Assembly (NCBI GenBank): GCA_918807975.1
Contig: OU964930.1
Coordinates: forward strand, 14,006,372 to 14,070,371
DNA length: 64,000 nucleotides
DNA from: Aplidium turbinatum
Lineage: Eukaryota > Chordata > Ascidiacea > Aplousobranchia > Polyclinidae
Reading direction: 5' to 3'
The position numbers and the translations under genes are program-made. This document shows, one piece after another, positions 1 through 14,400 of this stretch. Positions within the stretch are counted from its first letter, which is position 1, and every line of letters begins with the position of its first letter. Under the pieces are notes generated by a model. It searched no databases and had not been told where the DNA came from. It worked only from the letters and a program-made list of their open reading frames with translations.

Positions 1-437
1 ACACATCTTGCTAATAGCGATGTGCTGAATTAAAATCATGCTGCATGTGACCAAACCAGCTGCAACCTGGCTCAAGCAGGAATATTGCCCGCAGCTCCTG
101 CGTAGGAGATTGTTTTGTGTACCGTGAATATTTTACGACGTATATGCCGCATCAGAATAAAATGATTTCGCCTATTCAATGTACTTATTGTACTGAGGAA
201 TTTTGTCAGTTGCCACGGTGTGCTCCTCTCTGCAACTGCATATTATACTGTATATAACAATTTAAAGGATGATTGATAGGTTATTTATAGAAATAATTAT
301 TTTGTAAGCATAATATAATCTTGACAGCCCGGTTGGCGATGATGTTAGAACTGGTTTTTGAGAAAAAATATGTAACCGTTAGACCACCGTAGTTTAGCTT
401 TTGCACGTGAAAAAAACATGTTATTTATTTATTGCAG

Positions 438-2492
438 GATTTCTGTGGCCATCCTGCGGAAACGATAACTGGTTTATCCCTGCTTCTCAGTAACGAAACC
501 CTTGGGGCTTCCTTATTCAACACAAGTAGCAAGTATGTAGCTGGAGTTACTTCACTTGTGCAGTTAAAGAACGCCTTTCATCTAAACTGTGGTCGCAGCT
601 TTTCCCTTTATTTTACACATGTTCTGCTTTATAACAGATAAAAACTATTATTTTTCACACTAAGTCCATTTATTTGACTGATTTCACACACTTAATTATT
701 TTAATCACTAACTTTTATGTATTTTAATAGTGTATTTTATGTATTTTAATAATGTAACTTTTATTATTTTAATAACTAACACTCATTTTTATGACTAACT
801 TAACTGACACAACGGGTAACTAAATATCAATTTGATAGGCTACTAATTTTAAGGCAGAACGGAAGAAGAAGTTTGAGGGATCTGATAAGCAATGTAATAG
901 GAAGTAAACATAACGCGGCCGAGAATCAGGAGCTTGGCCATGCGAATGATGATGTTGAATGAACGATTTTCAAATCATGCGTCTTATTGTATCATTTACT
1001 TTTTGACAGCAATTTTTGCGACGAGCTCTTTGCAAACTTTGAAAATGATGATCAGTACAGCTTCTTCTGGGACACCATCAAGCCTCTAATACTTGGTACG
1101 TGTTAATAAACTTTTGTTTTTGTTTTAATTTTTACACAATTATCATTGATGCATCGTGTTTCAGGCAAAATTCTATACTCTCCCGATTCTCCCTTGATTC
1201 AGTCCATCATTGCACAAGCCAACTCTACTTTTGAAACAATTGGATTCGTTCAAAGTTTCGGAGAAAGCTGGCAGACCAGTGCGGGACCAACACTGTACCA
1301 GGAATTGGAAAGCGGTGCAACTGTTTCTGCGCTTCGGGTATGTCTTTTTCAAGTCAAAATGTCTTTGATATAAAGATTTTTAAAAGTGCTAATAACGAAA
1401 AACTGTGTTTACTGTTTATCCTCAGGCTGCGTTATCCTCCACGACTAATCTCGAGCTTCTTGCCGCAACATTGAATGTCCCAGTGAGTACAGTGGTACTA
1501 CTGAATACGTTCTTATCGAACGATGATAATCCAAATGATTTGGTTATCACTTGGAAAGATCTGTATCGCCAGTTGGATGCTGCTATTACATCAGTGACGA
1601 AGGTAGCGTATGTTTCACTCTTTGCCGCATAAATTACTGTCAATATTATTATTTTTAATATTTATTTTATTTTTATTCATATTTTTTTATTGTTTATATT
1701 TACTTTATATTTTTAATAATACTGTATTATTAATATTTATTGTTTTTTTTTCTCACTACCGGATAAATGAGTATCAGTTTAATCCGAGGCCATGTGAATA
1801 TCAACATATGTACGTGACACAAACAACTGTGTGCGTTTTTAAGTCACAACATTTATCGGTTTCGACGATGATAATTGTAATCACAATTTTTGCTCGCAGT
1901 TACTGGGATGTTTTGAACTTGACAAGTTTCGTGGCTACGGCAATGAAGATCTAATGGTCGACGAGGCATTGGCGCAACTTGAAAATAACACTCTGTGGGG
2001 AAGTGAGTATTTTTGATTCAAAAGAACAAAATGTCAGTTGCAATTTTTTTTCCGTTGATGAACTTGGCTTCCAAACTAGTGCAAACGTCGTTTCGCAATG
2101 CTATGACCAACGATTTTTCGCTGAAACCGAAATGTATCATGAAATCACATGATTTGATTACACCCTAAACACTCATTTGACACTCTCCGTCGGTAGAGGT
2201 CTTGTGATTCCCAGCTAGCAAAGTACATCTTTTTACATTGATTCAATGTTTGGAAACGTTAAATAAATGAAAAATGAACGGATTCATTGTAGCCTATGTA
2301 CCTGGGCCTACTACAGAGCAATTCAATTTGTCACCCTTCATTTTTTCAACCTTTTTAAATCTGACTTTTACGGTTTCAAGGCATTGTCTTTGTCACTCCA
2401 ACCGCGTCTGATGTAGCTTTGCCCAAGATCGTGAAATACAAAATCCGACAGGATGCCGGATCGGTGACGAGAACAACCGTCATACAGAATTT
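438..2492 (+). CDS. ABCA1: ABCA exons 1-6: C-terminal part of ectodomain 1
   Basis: Exons 438-532, 1010-1095, 1165-1337, 1426-1602, 1900-2002 and 2381-2492 encode about 249 residues of the first large extracellular loop. Recognisable blocks are CGHP at the start, [20 protein letters not shown] (conserved as KPLLVGKILYTPDTP in ABCA1), WKDLYRQLD, and [20 protein letters not shown], equivalent to the ABCA1 block before the membrane-proximal segment. In ABCA1 this loop helps bind apolipoprotein A-I; that role here is inference. Several NxT/NxS sequons are present. All junctions are GT-AG. Positions 1-437 are the upstream intron, where I see no exon. Confidence 0.93.
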
Positions 2493-5400
2493 GTAAGTGC
2501 TACAATTACTTGCAGCATCGACACCCAGAGAGCAAAATCTGTCTATTTTAGATTGATTTGACGTCTGCAGACGTCAAATCACTTAGATAAAAATGACGGA
2601 TTTGCTGTCTGGAGATTGTTTACGTGTTTGAAGAATTTTAGTTTGTTGGTTTTGTTTGAATCTATTTGTTCATCTTTATTATTTACTGTGAGTGAGTAGT
2701 ACGTGGTGTCACTCTCACCCCAATACTGAATCAAGGAAAAAAAAGCATTGTCTTTCAGCGACTTTTAGTGAAAACAACTAGCCGTATTCTACCAGTTACA
2801 AGGCGGTTTTTTCAGCACTGGAATGCCAGACTATGGTTGGCGTTCTTGAGGTATTGATCATTGCACGAGTTATCGTCATTTCAAAAATCGTATATCGATT
2901 TTAATTCTTCTCTTATGGGAATTGAAGCAATTTTTGCTGATAGCATTGTGCAATGTGCATGACTTGCGCCAACTTAACGTCTAAACAACGTTTCATTTTT
3001 TGCTTATTTGAGGTCGTATGTGCAAACATACGTCACTTCCTTCCAGCAAGAAAATTCGGTCATTTTACCTTGATTCAATTTTACATTGTTTGCATTGATT
3101 GAAACGTTGAATCAACATCGAAATGACGGGTTTTGCTAGCTAGGCTAGAGTTTCGCCAAGGAAAATGGAAATGCTAATTGTAAATTGTAAATTGCTTTTA
3201 GATCTTATTGATTCATTGGTCAATATCTATTATAAAGTACACTTTTTCAACATGTGTAATTACATGAAGAACCCACTGGATAAAACCACTGGCAATAAGC
3301 CGCTTGTAGACCACTTCAGGCCCAAGCTACCCTTTTATTGAATTTTGCGTGACTTTTTTATATTTTCTTTGTAAAGTTTTTTATTAAACCTTAGGCGGTT
3401 TTTAAGGACTAAACTCGTATGGTATCAAGGTGGCTATACAATAAGCCCTGTTGGAAATCTGCTACATTTCAAAAAAAATCACGTCTTCGTCAATTTTGCC
3501 GTAAAATGTTTTAATTCTATTAATTCTCGATGTGTTTTAAGCAGCGTTGTAAAAATCCGGGTTTTTTTTAATAAAACCCAGCCCACCCGGATTTTTATGG
3601 ACAAAAGCGGTTTTTTTGGTAAAAAAAAAAAAACGGGTTTTATGGGCATTGGACAATTATGAGTTTTGTCACGTAAAAAATTTTTTTTTGCTGAGTTTGT
3701 GTTTTTAGTTTAAAAATAAGTTGACTATTGTTTGTGCAATACTTATGTGAAATATCATACTCCGATACAATGAGTTGCTGACCCTGCTAAACGTAACAAG
3801 AATTTGATTAGTTTTTTTTTCTTTTTCAGCAATATTATAGTTGCAATAAAACTAATGCTAAACAAGATGACAAACCCAATGAACACTCAAACTTTGCAGT
3901 GTTTATTTGATTAATTGTTGAACATAAAACTTTTGAAAGTTTTGAGAACAAGCTTTGTTTTGTCACAGGGTGTGGCCATAAGTTTTTTTCTCAAACAGCT
4001 TTGAATTTTCAAATTGCAGCAGAATTCCTCATCTGGCAACATTAGTTTTGTAGAATTAGCCACGTCCTTTTAAAAACATCCGTTTTTTTTCTCATAAAAT
4101 AGCTAATCCACTTGGGTAGCTAATACCCGGGTATCCGGGCAGCTACCTACTACAACCCTGGTACTAAGATTAGTGATTGATTTTTATTGAGATTAGTCTT
4201 TGCATATTTCTTCAACGTTATTGCATTAAAACTTACTCATACAAAATGCTAAACTGTGATCAAATTAAAACGCTATTCATATCAGCGTAATTGAAGAATA
4301 ATTACAATCTGTGTGGAAGTAATTGACCAGCATCACATCTTTCTGAAAATATCAGTTCATAAAAACCACATTTTTTTTCAATTTGTGCAATCAAAAACTT
4401 GTACTATTATTGCTAATAATTAATTATTATTTACGTGTTAATTGAAAATAATAATATGCTTTTTACCTATGTTTAAACACACTTCCAGTGTCTAACCAAA
4501 CGTCCAAAGTTACCACGTGTGGTTGGAGCGTCAAAAGCTTTATTAAGTCTGATATTTGTGTGATTAATTTTCAAATAATTTGCATGAAAAATAATTTTCC
4601 TCCTTCATGTTTTGGTTCCAACCAGCTTCTGGCGTCCCGGTGCTGAAGACGGCACCATGAACGTTAAGTATTATGGTAATGGTTATGTTCACATACAAGA
4701 CATGATCGAACACGCCATTGTGCAAGTCTCTTCAGGAGGTAGCAGCAGCTCGTCTGGCACCGAAAGCAATTTAACACTCGGCAAATATCTTCAAGAAATG
4801 CCTTACCCTTGTTACACAAGAGACAGGTAAGAAAAAAAGTAAACAACGGTGAAGATAAGCAAAATAATAGTTTGTAAACAGAGTGGAAAGGCCGACAAGG
4901 AGCTTAACAAAACAATGAAATTCGCTCGATAATATTAGCAATAGTTATTCCACTCTTTTGTCAAACTATTATTCCAGGTAACAATAATCATCCTTTTGCA
5001 GCATGATTATTGCAACCTCGTGCTTTTTGCGTTATTGTTGCGTTATTATTTGTTGCTTTTCGGTTTATGTAGCGATTGGAGTCCTGAAGCGAATGCAGAT
5101 TATAGTTCCAATGACATGGCTTATTATTTCGGAGGATTTCTATTTCTACAAGATATTATCGACCATGGCATCATAGACCAGATGCAGGCCAACCATTCTC
5201 CAAGCACCGACTTGCCATTAAGTTCCAATTATGTAGGAGCTTACTTGCAAGAGTTTCCTTACCCATGCTACACCTACGACGAGTGAGATGGTCACATTGG
5301 CATAATTGTCCAATCAGAGTGCTGCATAATTTTTTTATTGCTTTTTTTACCAAGCGCCCTTGTTCCATTGTTCTAAACGCTAATTTTGGCATATAATTCA

Positions 5401-8400
5401 ATTCCTTTACCAAAAGTCATTTTTTACAAGTTGCAATTTGAGTTAAAAGTTATTACTAAAAGCCGGATTGCGGTCTTGATTTTCTTCGGCCTGATAAAAC
5501 TAAGCTAGTTTTATTAGTTTGTATTCTTCGTTAATTGTATTCCTTGCTGATTGTTGTTGTGTGGGGTTCATGTCGATCTTTCAAGGTCTTTCGCTGTGTA
5601 AATTTTTCAAAATTTTTAGTTTTTCAATTTCAAGGGCTTACTTTTTTTATAAAAAATTATAAGAGTTGCTTTTTACGTAATTTGGTGAACTGTACCAGTT
5701 TGGTGTTTACGTTTAATTGTGTTACATTGCAATCAACTATCACCTATCAAGCTCGGCTGCATCTCAAAACCACATTGCTTTTTTATGGTTGAATGTAATA
5801 TTGTCTAGAAATGTTGGTGTGCTATTTCTTCTAGCATTAGCGTCATTGTGCCATCACGTTTCAATGAGATTGCATGCTAAGTTTTAAACAGTCAATATCG
5901 AGTAAAGTGGCTTTTACAAACCGCCTATTGTTTTTTTTGGCTTCTCATTCTGTCATACCTTGAAGAATGAAGACTCAAGTTATAAACTTTAATTCTCGAA
6001 AAATGGCTTTGCATTGCATTGAATGACGATGGAAACCTAGCAGAGTTATAAACTTTTCAAGTTGATTAGCACCTGTTTTTGAGATTTTTTGTGCTGATTT
6101 ATGTAATTGGATCTTCTCTAACTTTGAACGCACTTGTCATGTTATGCGATCACCCAGCTAGTAAAATTCATCTTTTTGGTCTTCATTAAAACATTAAATC
6201 AATTTAAAAAGGACATTTGCTGACTGGTTGGTTTCCTTCTCAATGTGCATGTTCACGAAAATAATTCACGTCATACTTCATCGCAGACAGCAAAATTTAT
6301 TATTTTAACATTATTTTAACATTGATTCAACGTCCGCAGACGTTCAATTAAACTAGAAATGACGGATTTTGCTGTCAGAGATCGTACACGGGCGGTGAGG
6401 TTTTTACGATGATTACGGTTCTTCAGGTTTTTGGAATACCTCTCCAGTATGCTGTCATTGTTGATGACCCTAGCTTGGATATATTCCGTCTGCATTATCA
6501 TCAAGAACATTGTGTATGAGAAAGAACAAAGACTGAAAGAGGTATGTACTGTGACTGTGTATGTGTAATCAGAGAATCCCATGACTGCCGAAAGTAATAC
6601 CGTTTTGTCCTCAAGGCCTTATCAGTGCAGTCTGCATTGTATACTGCAAAACGCATTCTTATTACGAATAGTCAGCGTGGTGATTGTCCATTTGTTGTAC
6701 CTGATGAGTGACCACATGCCACACACTCGCCCACCTTGCCAGAGTGCTCGAACTACATAGGCAATGAGCAATGCGTGATAATGATTAATAACAATATGAC
6801 TACATTAATGGAATAATTAAACATAAGCAAAAATGGTGATGAAATAGAAGTCCACATACGCGGCATATAAGCCATACTCAGCTAGCAAAATTGGTCTTTT
6901 TTTACATTGAATTGAATCAATGCGTGAAAGCCCTATTTTGCCAAATGAGTAAATGTGACTGTATTCCGTGCAGTCAGTGTCCAAAAGTGAAAAGACAACA
7001 TACAGCCTAAAGACCACAAAAAACTATTTTATCTTGATTGGTCTTTTTTTACATTGAATTGAATCAATGCGTGAAAGCCCTATTTTGCCAAATGAGTAAA
7101 TGTGACTGTATTCTGTGCAGTCAGTGTCCAAAAGTGAAAAGACAACATACAGCCTAAAGACCACAAAAAACTATTTTATCTAAACCTACTAAATTACTAA
7201 CAGCATGATATCGGTTGAACCAGTTTTATGTGACGGTCATTGTCACCTTTTACTTTAACCTTTTGTGAGCTTATACTCAAGTGAAGGTGTATTTAGGCAA
7301 AATCTCTGTTGTCATATTTCTGCTAAGAATTGTTTTATTATTTCACCAACAGTATCGATCACTTTTTTACCATAAATTATATTGCACTAGTGTGAAGATT
7401 GCAATATAATTTTCAGTATGTAGGCTACTATCATCAAAGATTACATGTTGGAAAAACAAAAATATATTTCTAATAGGCATACAACCAGTATAGTGCTTGA
7501 GTGGTGCTTGTGGTGTTTGGTGTGCTGTATGTCTTTGTTTTTAAGGCTTGTTTTTCGAAGCTTTTTTCTTACTGTTTTCTCAACTTTGCAGGTGATGAAA
7601 ATGATGGGCCTGAGCAATGGAGTGCATTGGGTAGCCTGGTTTATCAATTCCTTTGTCGTCATGTTCTGCTCCATACTGTTGCTCATCATCCTGCTCAAAG
7701 TAAGATTGTTAGCCCATTTTTAATGGCGTTGTTATTAAGCAGTTTACTTGGCTCGTTTTTTACGCTGTTTATGTATATACTTGCACCACTTGCAAACCAT
7801 AAACTTGAAATTGTAGTTTTGAAACGTACATTTAACGAGTTATAGTCACCTTGTATTACGTAAACGCTTTTCAATTTTATTTTGTTGTCGGAATGTAACT
7901 AAAATGTTGTTGTTAAAACATAGTACAGTTACCAAGACAATGAAGAAGTGATAAAATCACTAAGGTTTAAGGCGTGAATATTGTTTAGACTTAAATAAGT
8001 GGTGTAGATAGTTTTTGCTCTCTTAAGAGTTTAAAAAATACTGTTTAATCAACATATCGATTTTTTATCTTCATTGTTTAATGTACGGTAGATCTTGTAA
8101 CGTGATGACGCGTATTTCCGCAGGTTGGTGCCGTGACTCCATTCAGCAACATGTTCATCGTCTTGTTGTGGCTATCGAGCTTTGCCATAGCCACGATCGC
8201 GCAATGCTTTTTGATCAGCTGCTTCTTCACCAGGTACACAACAAATGTATTTTCTTCAAATTTTGCGTCGTATTATTATCCTCAAGCACAAAAAATCAAA
8301 CTGGAAGAGGTTACAGACCATTAACCACTGAGACAAATCAACAACATTGAACTGGGTCAGTAACGTAACAAAGGCTGTGTTGTACCATTCTGGCAGTGCG

Positions 8401-11400
8401 TGCTAACAAGGCATCAAAAAATGTTTCTTTTTTCATTGCGGTGCACTACTGGTTATATTGCAAGCCGTTGACTTATCAATTAAGTCATCGTCCAACCGGA
8501 TGTAACACGCATCACGGTTCAACAGAAAGGAAATGTTTCAACGAACTTGCCAACAGTGCAAACGAATAATATGTGAAAAACCAAATAGCAAACAGAGCAC
8601 AATTCGGTTACAGTGACATTTAGTTGTAGCGGCATCTGTTGGAAAGTCCCGTGTTTTATACTACAGGTAGAATTCGGCTACATTGACAATTTGCTATAAT
8701 AACACTTTTGCGAAGTCCCTTCAGACGTCACTATAGGCGAGTGTCACTGTAGTACAAACAGGAAACAAAATGTAAATAAAGTGACACAAGAATATAGCGG
8801 AGTAGCTGTGTTTTTTTGCTGTGAACTGGGCTCTAAGAGTTGATAGTTGTAGATATATCTGTAAAGAGAAATGGCTGGGAAGAAAACACCAATGGCACTG
8901 CGTGCCCAGCTTTTGTCTTGCAATGATTCAGCAGTTTATGTTTCTCATTGTTTGTATTGGCATTGCGTAACGATTATAGCCTGCGTGGTTCCACGCATTA
9001 AACTCCTTGTACGATGACTCACCTATTTGTAGCAATCTATAAATATCACAATAGAAAGATGGATTATCACTTTGGCTAACATGTATTTGCAACACATGGA
9101 GAAAAAAAATCCTTTTTTCATCTTTTCCTTGTTTTTTACTGAGACCGCCTTTTTGATCTTAATTTAAACTAATTCACGCAACCTGGTACGGCTTCCCTTG
9201 CCTATTGTAAACAAATCACGATTGTCATGTGATCATTTATCACGAATTCTCATGTGATCTTTCAGGGCGAACTTGGCAGCAGCTTGTGGTGGCATCATAT
9301 ACTTCGTTCTGTACATTCCATACAACATGGCGTATGCGTTTCGCGACGAAATGACGTTATCTACCAAGCTGGTTGCTGTAAGTAGTGACGTAGGCATGAC
9401 AAAACATCTATTGTTTTTGTTCTTCAGTTTTAATAGATTTACCGCTATTGTTTGACCCTGTCGTTCTTCTTTGTTGCACTTCACAATTGTTTGCAACACA
9501 ATGCGATGCGCGATATTTTTAACTCGTACTGAAAAGCAAGTGCTGAGAAAGGTTTTGAATGCCTAAGTCACGCCCTATGACTTTTCTGTGGTTTATTTGC
9601 CTATCTCCACCACCCACTGGAAAGCTCCCTGAAGTGAACCGTTGCAAAGAAGTTTTTCAAAACCATAATTTTGTTGTTTTATTTATTAAATAAGTTATTA
9701 TATTTGTTGTTTGTATGTACAACGTTTAAAGTTATAGCTTTATTTGTATACTGCCCGATATAACTTATAAAGGTTTCTCGGCAGTCGAGTGTGGCAAGAA
9801 TTGACAGCGCTATCGCTAAACTTGACTGCCGAGAAACTTATGTTTTTGGAAAAGTCTTGATGGCTAGCGTGGAGGCTACACCGTTGTGGTAAGAGAAACA
9901 CAATACTCGCTGTTCAATAGGAAGATCTCTACTAAAATAACTGATAAATCCACTTAATTCACCCCCAGTCCTCCATTCTGATGATGTGGTCAACTGGTCA
10001 TGATTCACTAAACTATACAGATTCCACGATGCCTTTTCTTGTTCACTAATGGTGTTGTATCTCTTTCAGTGCTTGCTTTCCACTGTAGCGTTTGGATACG
10101 GATCAGCATATATCTCGCAATATGAGATGGCAGGCGACGGTATACAGTTTGACAACTGGAATTCAAGTCCTGATCCTAACGACCAATTGACGTTTCTTAT
10201 CTCGATGCTCATGATGCTTCTGGATGCTTTGATCTACATGACACTGACTTGGTACAAGCGTGAAATAGCTATCCAAGTGTTGTTTGCTCAAAACTTCAAT
10301 GCTGGCAACATCATAAGCTTTGTGTTGTTGACAGCCACCATCAAACACAAATTTATTTCAAAAGATGTTTTTTACACAGCTATTCTTTTCATAGTAGAAC
10401 TATTCTTTTTAAATGTCACGTACTTAACCTAGTTCATCAGTATTTATTTGTAAATAAGTAGTTTTTTTTTCTTTTTTGCTGCAAGGTCAATTATGCTATT
10501 GCAATAAAAATGCCTCTTGTTGTGTTACAAATAGTTTTGCACGTAGCCTACCTCTCACCACCATGCTGTAGTCAAGCTTAACGTCAGAATTTTGTTTCAG
10601 ACGTGCATACAATGAAACACCCATCGCATTAACCACTGCATTTTTTTATTTTTTACTTCAAATCCAAAGACAAGTGAATGCGATTGTTCAAGCCCTAAAT
10701 CTTCCTGGATGCTTCTTGCTGACTAAAATATTAGTGCGAGTTGTTTTTATTTTTTGCTTCAGGTACATTGAAAACGTCTTCCCGGGAACGTACGGTGTCC
10801 CAAGACCTTGGTACTTCTTTGCAACTCGTTCCTACTGGTGCGGAGGAGGCAAGAAGAGGAGGAAAACAGCTCCTGCGAGCATAGATGTAGATTACTATCA
10901 AGAGCAAGGACTCCAACTCGAAGCGGAACCAGCAGACTTGCCGCTCGGTGTTTCTATACGGAACCTGAAGAAAGTGTACGAGTGAGTACCGTGACTGCTT
11001 GCCTTGGGGTTTTGCTCGATCAACCTGGTTCCTAATTCCGACCATCTTACTTTTTGTAATATGACAATGCTTGCGATGGCATTTTCACAGCAAAAGATAG
11101 GATTGTGTTATAACTGTTGTAAACGTGTCATTCTGAAAAAATTCTTCGATCTTAGATCACTTGTTTGCACAATACGCAAAAAAAACGTGTTTAAGATACA
11201 AATTAATGTTTTCAAACAATTGTTTTTGTCATGAAAAATGTGCAAGGTGTGTGTGTAAAAATACTAAAATAAATCAACACTTTTGTCCGCAATAAGCGTT
11301 ACTGCTCCCGTTGGTGTGAGCGCCGCTTAAGCAATCATATTCACTTCAACTTTTCTTAAAACAAGTTTTGAATGTGTTTTTGCAGCAATGGAAAAGTTGC

Positions 11401-14400
11401 TGTGGACGACCTATCTCTCAATTTCTACGAGGGACAAATCACCTCATTTCTTGGCCACAACGGAGCGGGTAAGACAACGACAATGTCCATGCTCACTGGT
11501 CTGTTCACACCGACCTCAGGCTCAGCTCATATCTACGGAAACGACATTCAAAGCGAGATGGATGAGATTCGCCACCAACTCGGTTTTTGCCCGCAGCATA
11601 ATGTTTTATTTGGCGAGTAAGTAGATTAATATTCTATGTACTGAACACCTATAATTTGTGTCGGTATTAGATGCTAAGCCCCTCTTACATACAATAATAC
11701 AGTATATCGACCAGATGGTTTTCCACTATTTTGCATGTTATGAAATATTAGTCATTTTTCTAAAGCTCGCTTTAAGTAATGTTTTTTTTTCAAAGTTTTG
11801 AACCCAACTCTGCGTTACCTTCATTTTTTCCACTTAACCCTGATTGTTGATTTTTTTTCTGTGAAGATGCGACTCATCAATTTAAAGTATATCGCACTTT
11901 TTTGAATTGCTGGTTTATCGGATTAATGGTTTATCTTTAATTTTCGGTTTGTCTTCATGGATTTATTTCAATTGATAAGGTAAAGCATAAGATTAAAGAT
12001 CCAAGATACCTCTTTCAAATTTTTGTTTTTGATATTTTCTGGTTCACATAAATAAGGGAATTATTTTCCGCAGCCTCACAGTGTTGGAGCATCTTCGATT
12101 TTATTCCGGTTTGAAAAATGCTGCCGGAGGAAACAAAGAAAGTCATCAGGAAATCGAAGCGATGGTCAATGACGTCGGTTTACCTCACAAGAAAAACGAC
12201 ATTTCCCGCCATTTGTCGGGCGGGATGAAGCGAAAGCTTTCAGTCGCTGTCGCATTTGTTGGTGGATCGAAGTGCGTTATTCTCGATGAACCAACAGCAG
12301 GTAGGTCAAAGCGTCAACGTTACTTGGTCGAGCTACAGACATTGTAGCTAAACTACTTTCTCCAGTACATTGCTAGTTGTGTCACACAAAACAAACAGCT
12401 TTTATTGAAACGCAAATATTCTAAACTTTAATCAGTTACCTATAAAAAGTTGTTTCAAGATTTGTTTGCCAAATAAACATCCAGGTTATAAAACCTACCA
12501 GAACATTGACCCCATTACATCAGGGTCAGCATTGTGCTGGTCTGGCACAAGCAGCACAGTTTAAACCCAGCACTGAGTGATATATTATCTAAAGCGCGAT
12601 TCCTCATAAAATCACAAACTCATCATTTCCAGGAGTCGATCCTTACGCGCGTCGTGGGATCTGGGATCTTCTTTTGCGCTACCGTACCAATCGGACCATC
12701 CTTCTCTCAACCCATCACATGGATGAGGCTGATCTCCTTGGAGACAGGATCGCGATTATATCACATGTGAGCGTCTGATCATGTGCATTGATACAATCCG
12801 GCAGGCGTAGATAGTGGATAGTAGTAGATGAGGTTGACTTGTGTACCCACATAATGAATGTAATGTTACTTTTCTTATTAGCAAACTGACGACTCGACAT
12901 TTTTGTTAAAGGGAAAATTGCAGTGTTGTGGGTCGTCTCTATTCCTGAAAAGCTCTTTCGGCGTTGGTTATTACTTAACAATAGTTAAGAAGACTGATCA
13001 GGAAAAGAATTCAAACAACATGCTGAAACAACAGGATGCCATCACCAAGGTTTGTATTCAACGTCTTCAAACTTCAATTTGTGCAACGTCTTCTTGCTTA
13101 AAGTGGTTTTTCAGCACTCTACAGTTCCCACTTCTGACATTACGTATTTTTTTATTTTGTTTTTAAAGTCTGAGTAATGTTTTTTCTACGTCTACGTTTT
13201 TACGTTTTTTTTTCTATTTTCTTCTTTTTGATTAAAATATTGTCACTTTTTGTTAATAAACAACGTTTTTTTTCGTAACTATTCCGTCTTTTTTATATTT
13301 GCATCATTTTTAGATCTCAGACGAAGGATTTGAATCGAATTTTGATAACTCATCTGTAAAACCTTCCTCATCTCGGTCGTCCGCCACTCCGAGTCCTTAT
13401 CCTGGCTCGGATGCAGCATCCGGGGATGCAAGCAACATTAGTGAAAAAGAGTCCTCCCTTGTCTCTTCCGTCGCTCAACCAGCCATCATCACTGAGAAAG
13501 ATAAAGGACCCAGCGAACTAAATGATGTCGTGCCAGGCAAGTTGTGTAATTTTCTTGTGGATAAGTTTTAATATTTTGTTCACTTTTATTGACTGTCATT
13601 CAAGCCTTGGCTTATTCACTGCGCAAGTGTATGTTCAACTAGATTTTGTTAATTTTGTGAACAATAGATTTTGTCCAATCATCTCACGTGATCAACCTCG
13701 TGCGGAAAACTATTCCCAAGTCGAAGCTACACGAGGAAAACCCTCGGGAGACAACCTTTGTTCTGCCATACTCCGCGCAAGCTTCTGGAAAGTAAGATAA
13801 ACTTAAAATTTTGGCTGATATTTGGTGCCTACTGCTGAAAGCATTGTCATTAATGTATTTTCTATTTTGTCATTATTATTACCACTCGTGAGAGTGGCTT
13901 AGAAATCAGCCGTGCACACGACACAGCCATACCGAACAAATATTATCTGTACTGCCATCATTGCATTTTCATTATTATTTCTTTCATAATTTCTATGATT
14001 ATTATCATCAGTATTAACATTATCACAACGCCGTCAGCTTTTTTTGCTATTATATTATCATTACTAGAACTATCATCATTTGCATTATCATTAGTATTAC
14101 CGTTATAAGTATATTGCGAGTAGAATGTTGCACAGAAGTATATTGTCATCGTTGTCACTGTAGTCATCACGTGATGCGTTTCAGGTTCAGCGAGTTGTTT
14201 CGTAAGTTAGATGAATGTGATGTGACGTATGGATTGACCGATACAAGTCTTGAGGAAATATTTCTTAGCGTCGCGGAGCAGGATAAGTCGGAAGGAAAAG
14301 AGGAAAAAAGTACATGTGCGTATTACGTGCTTGCGCTTTTCTGTGTTTTGTCATTCGCTATTTTAATTCAAGAAGTCATTTTCAAAAAGGGCTATTTCAT

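Noticed and set aside
1-437. Coding exon before 438
   Set aside because: I found no frame with ABCA ectodomain similarity or paired splice sites; treated as intron.
1610-1954. 114-codon open frame through T-rich sequence and ABCA exon 5
   Set aside because: Out of frame with the exon and mostly intronic poly-T; the real exon is 1900-2002.
13668-13791. Use of the earlier acceptor CTAG at about 13642 for ABCA exon 19
   Set aside because: It leads into ATTTTGTTAATTTTGTGA with stops; only the ATAG acceptor at 13667 gives the conserved FVLPY reading frame.
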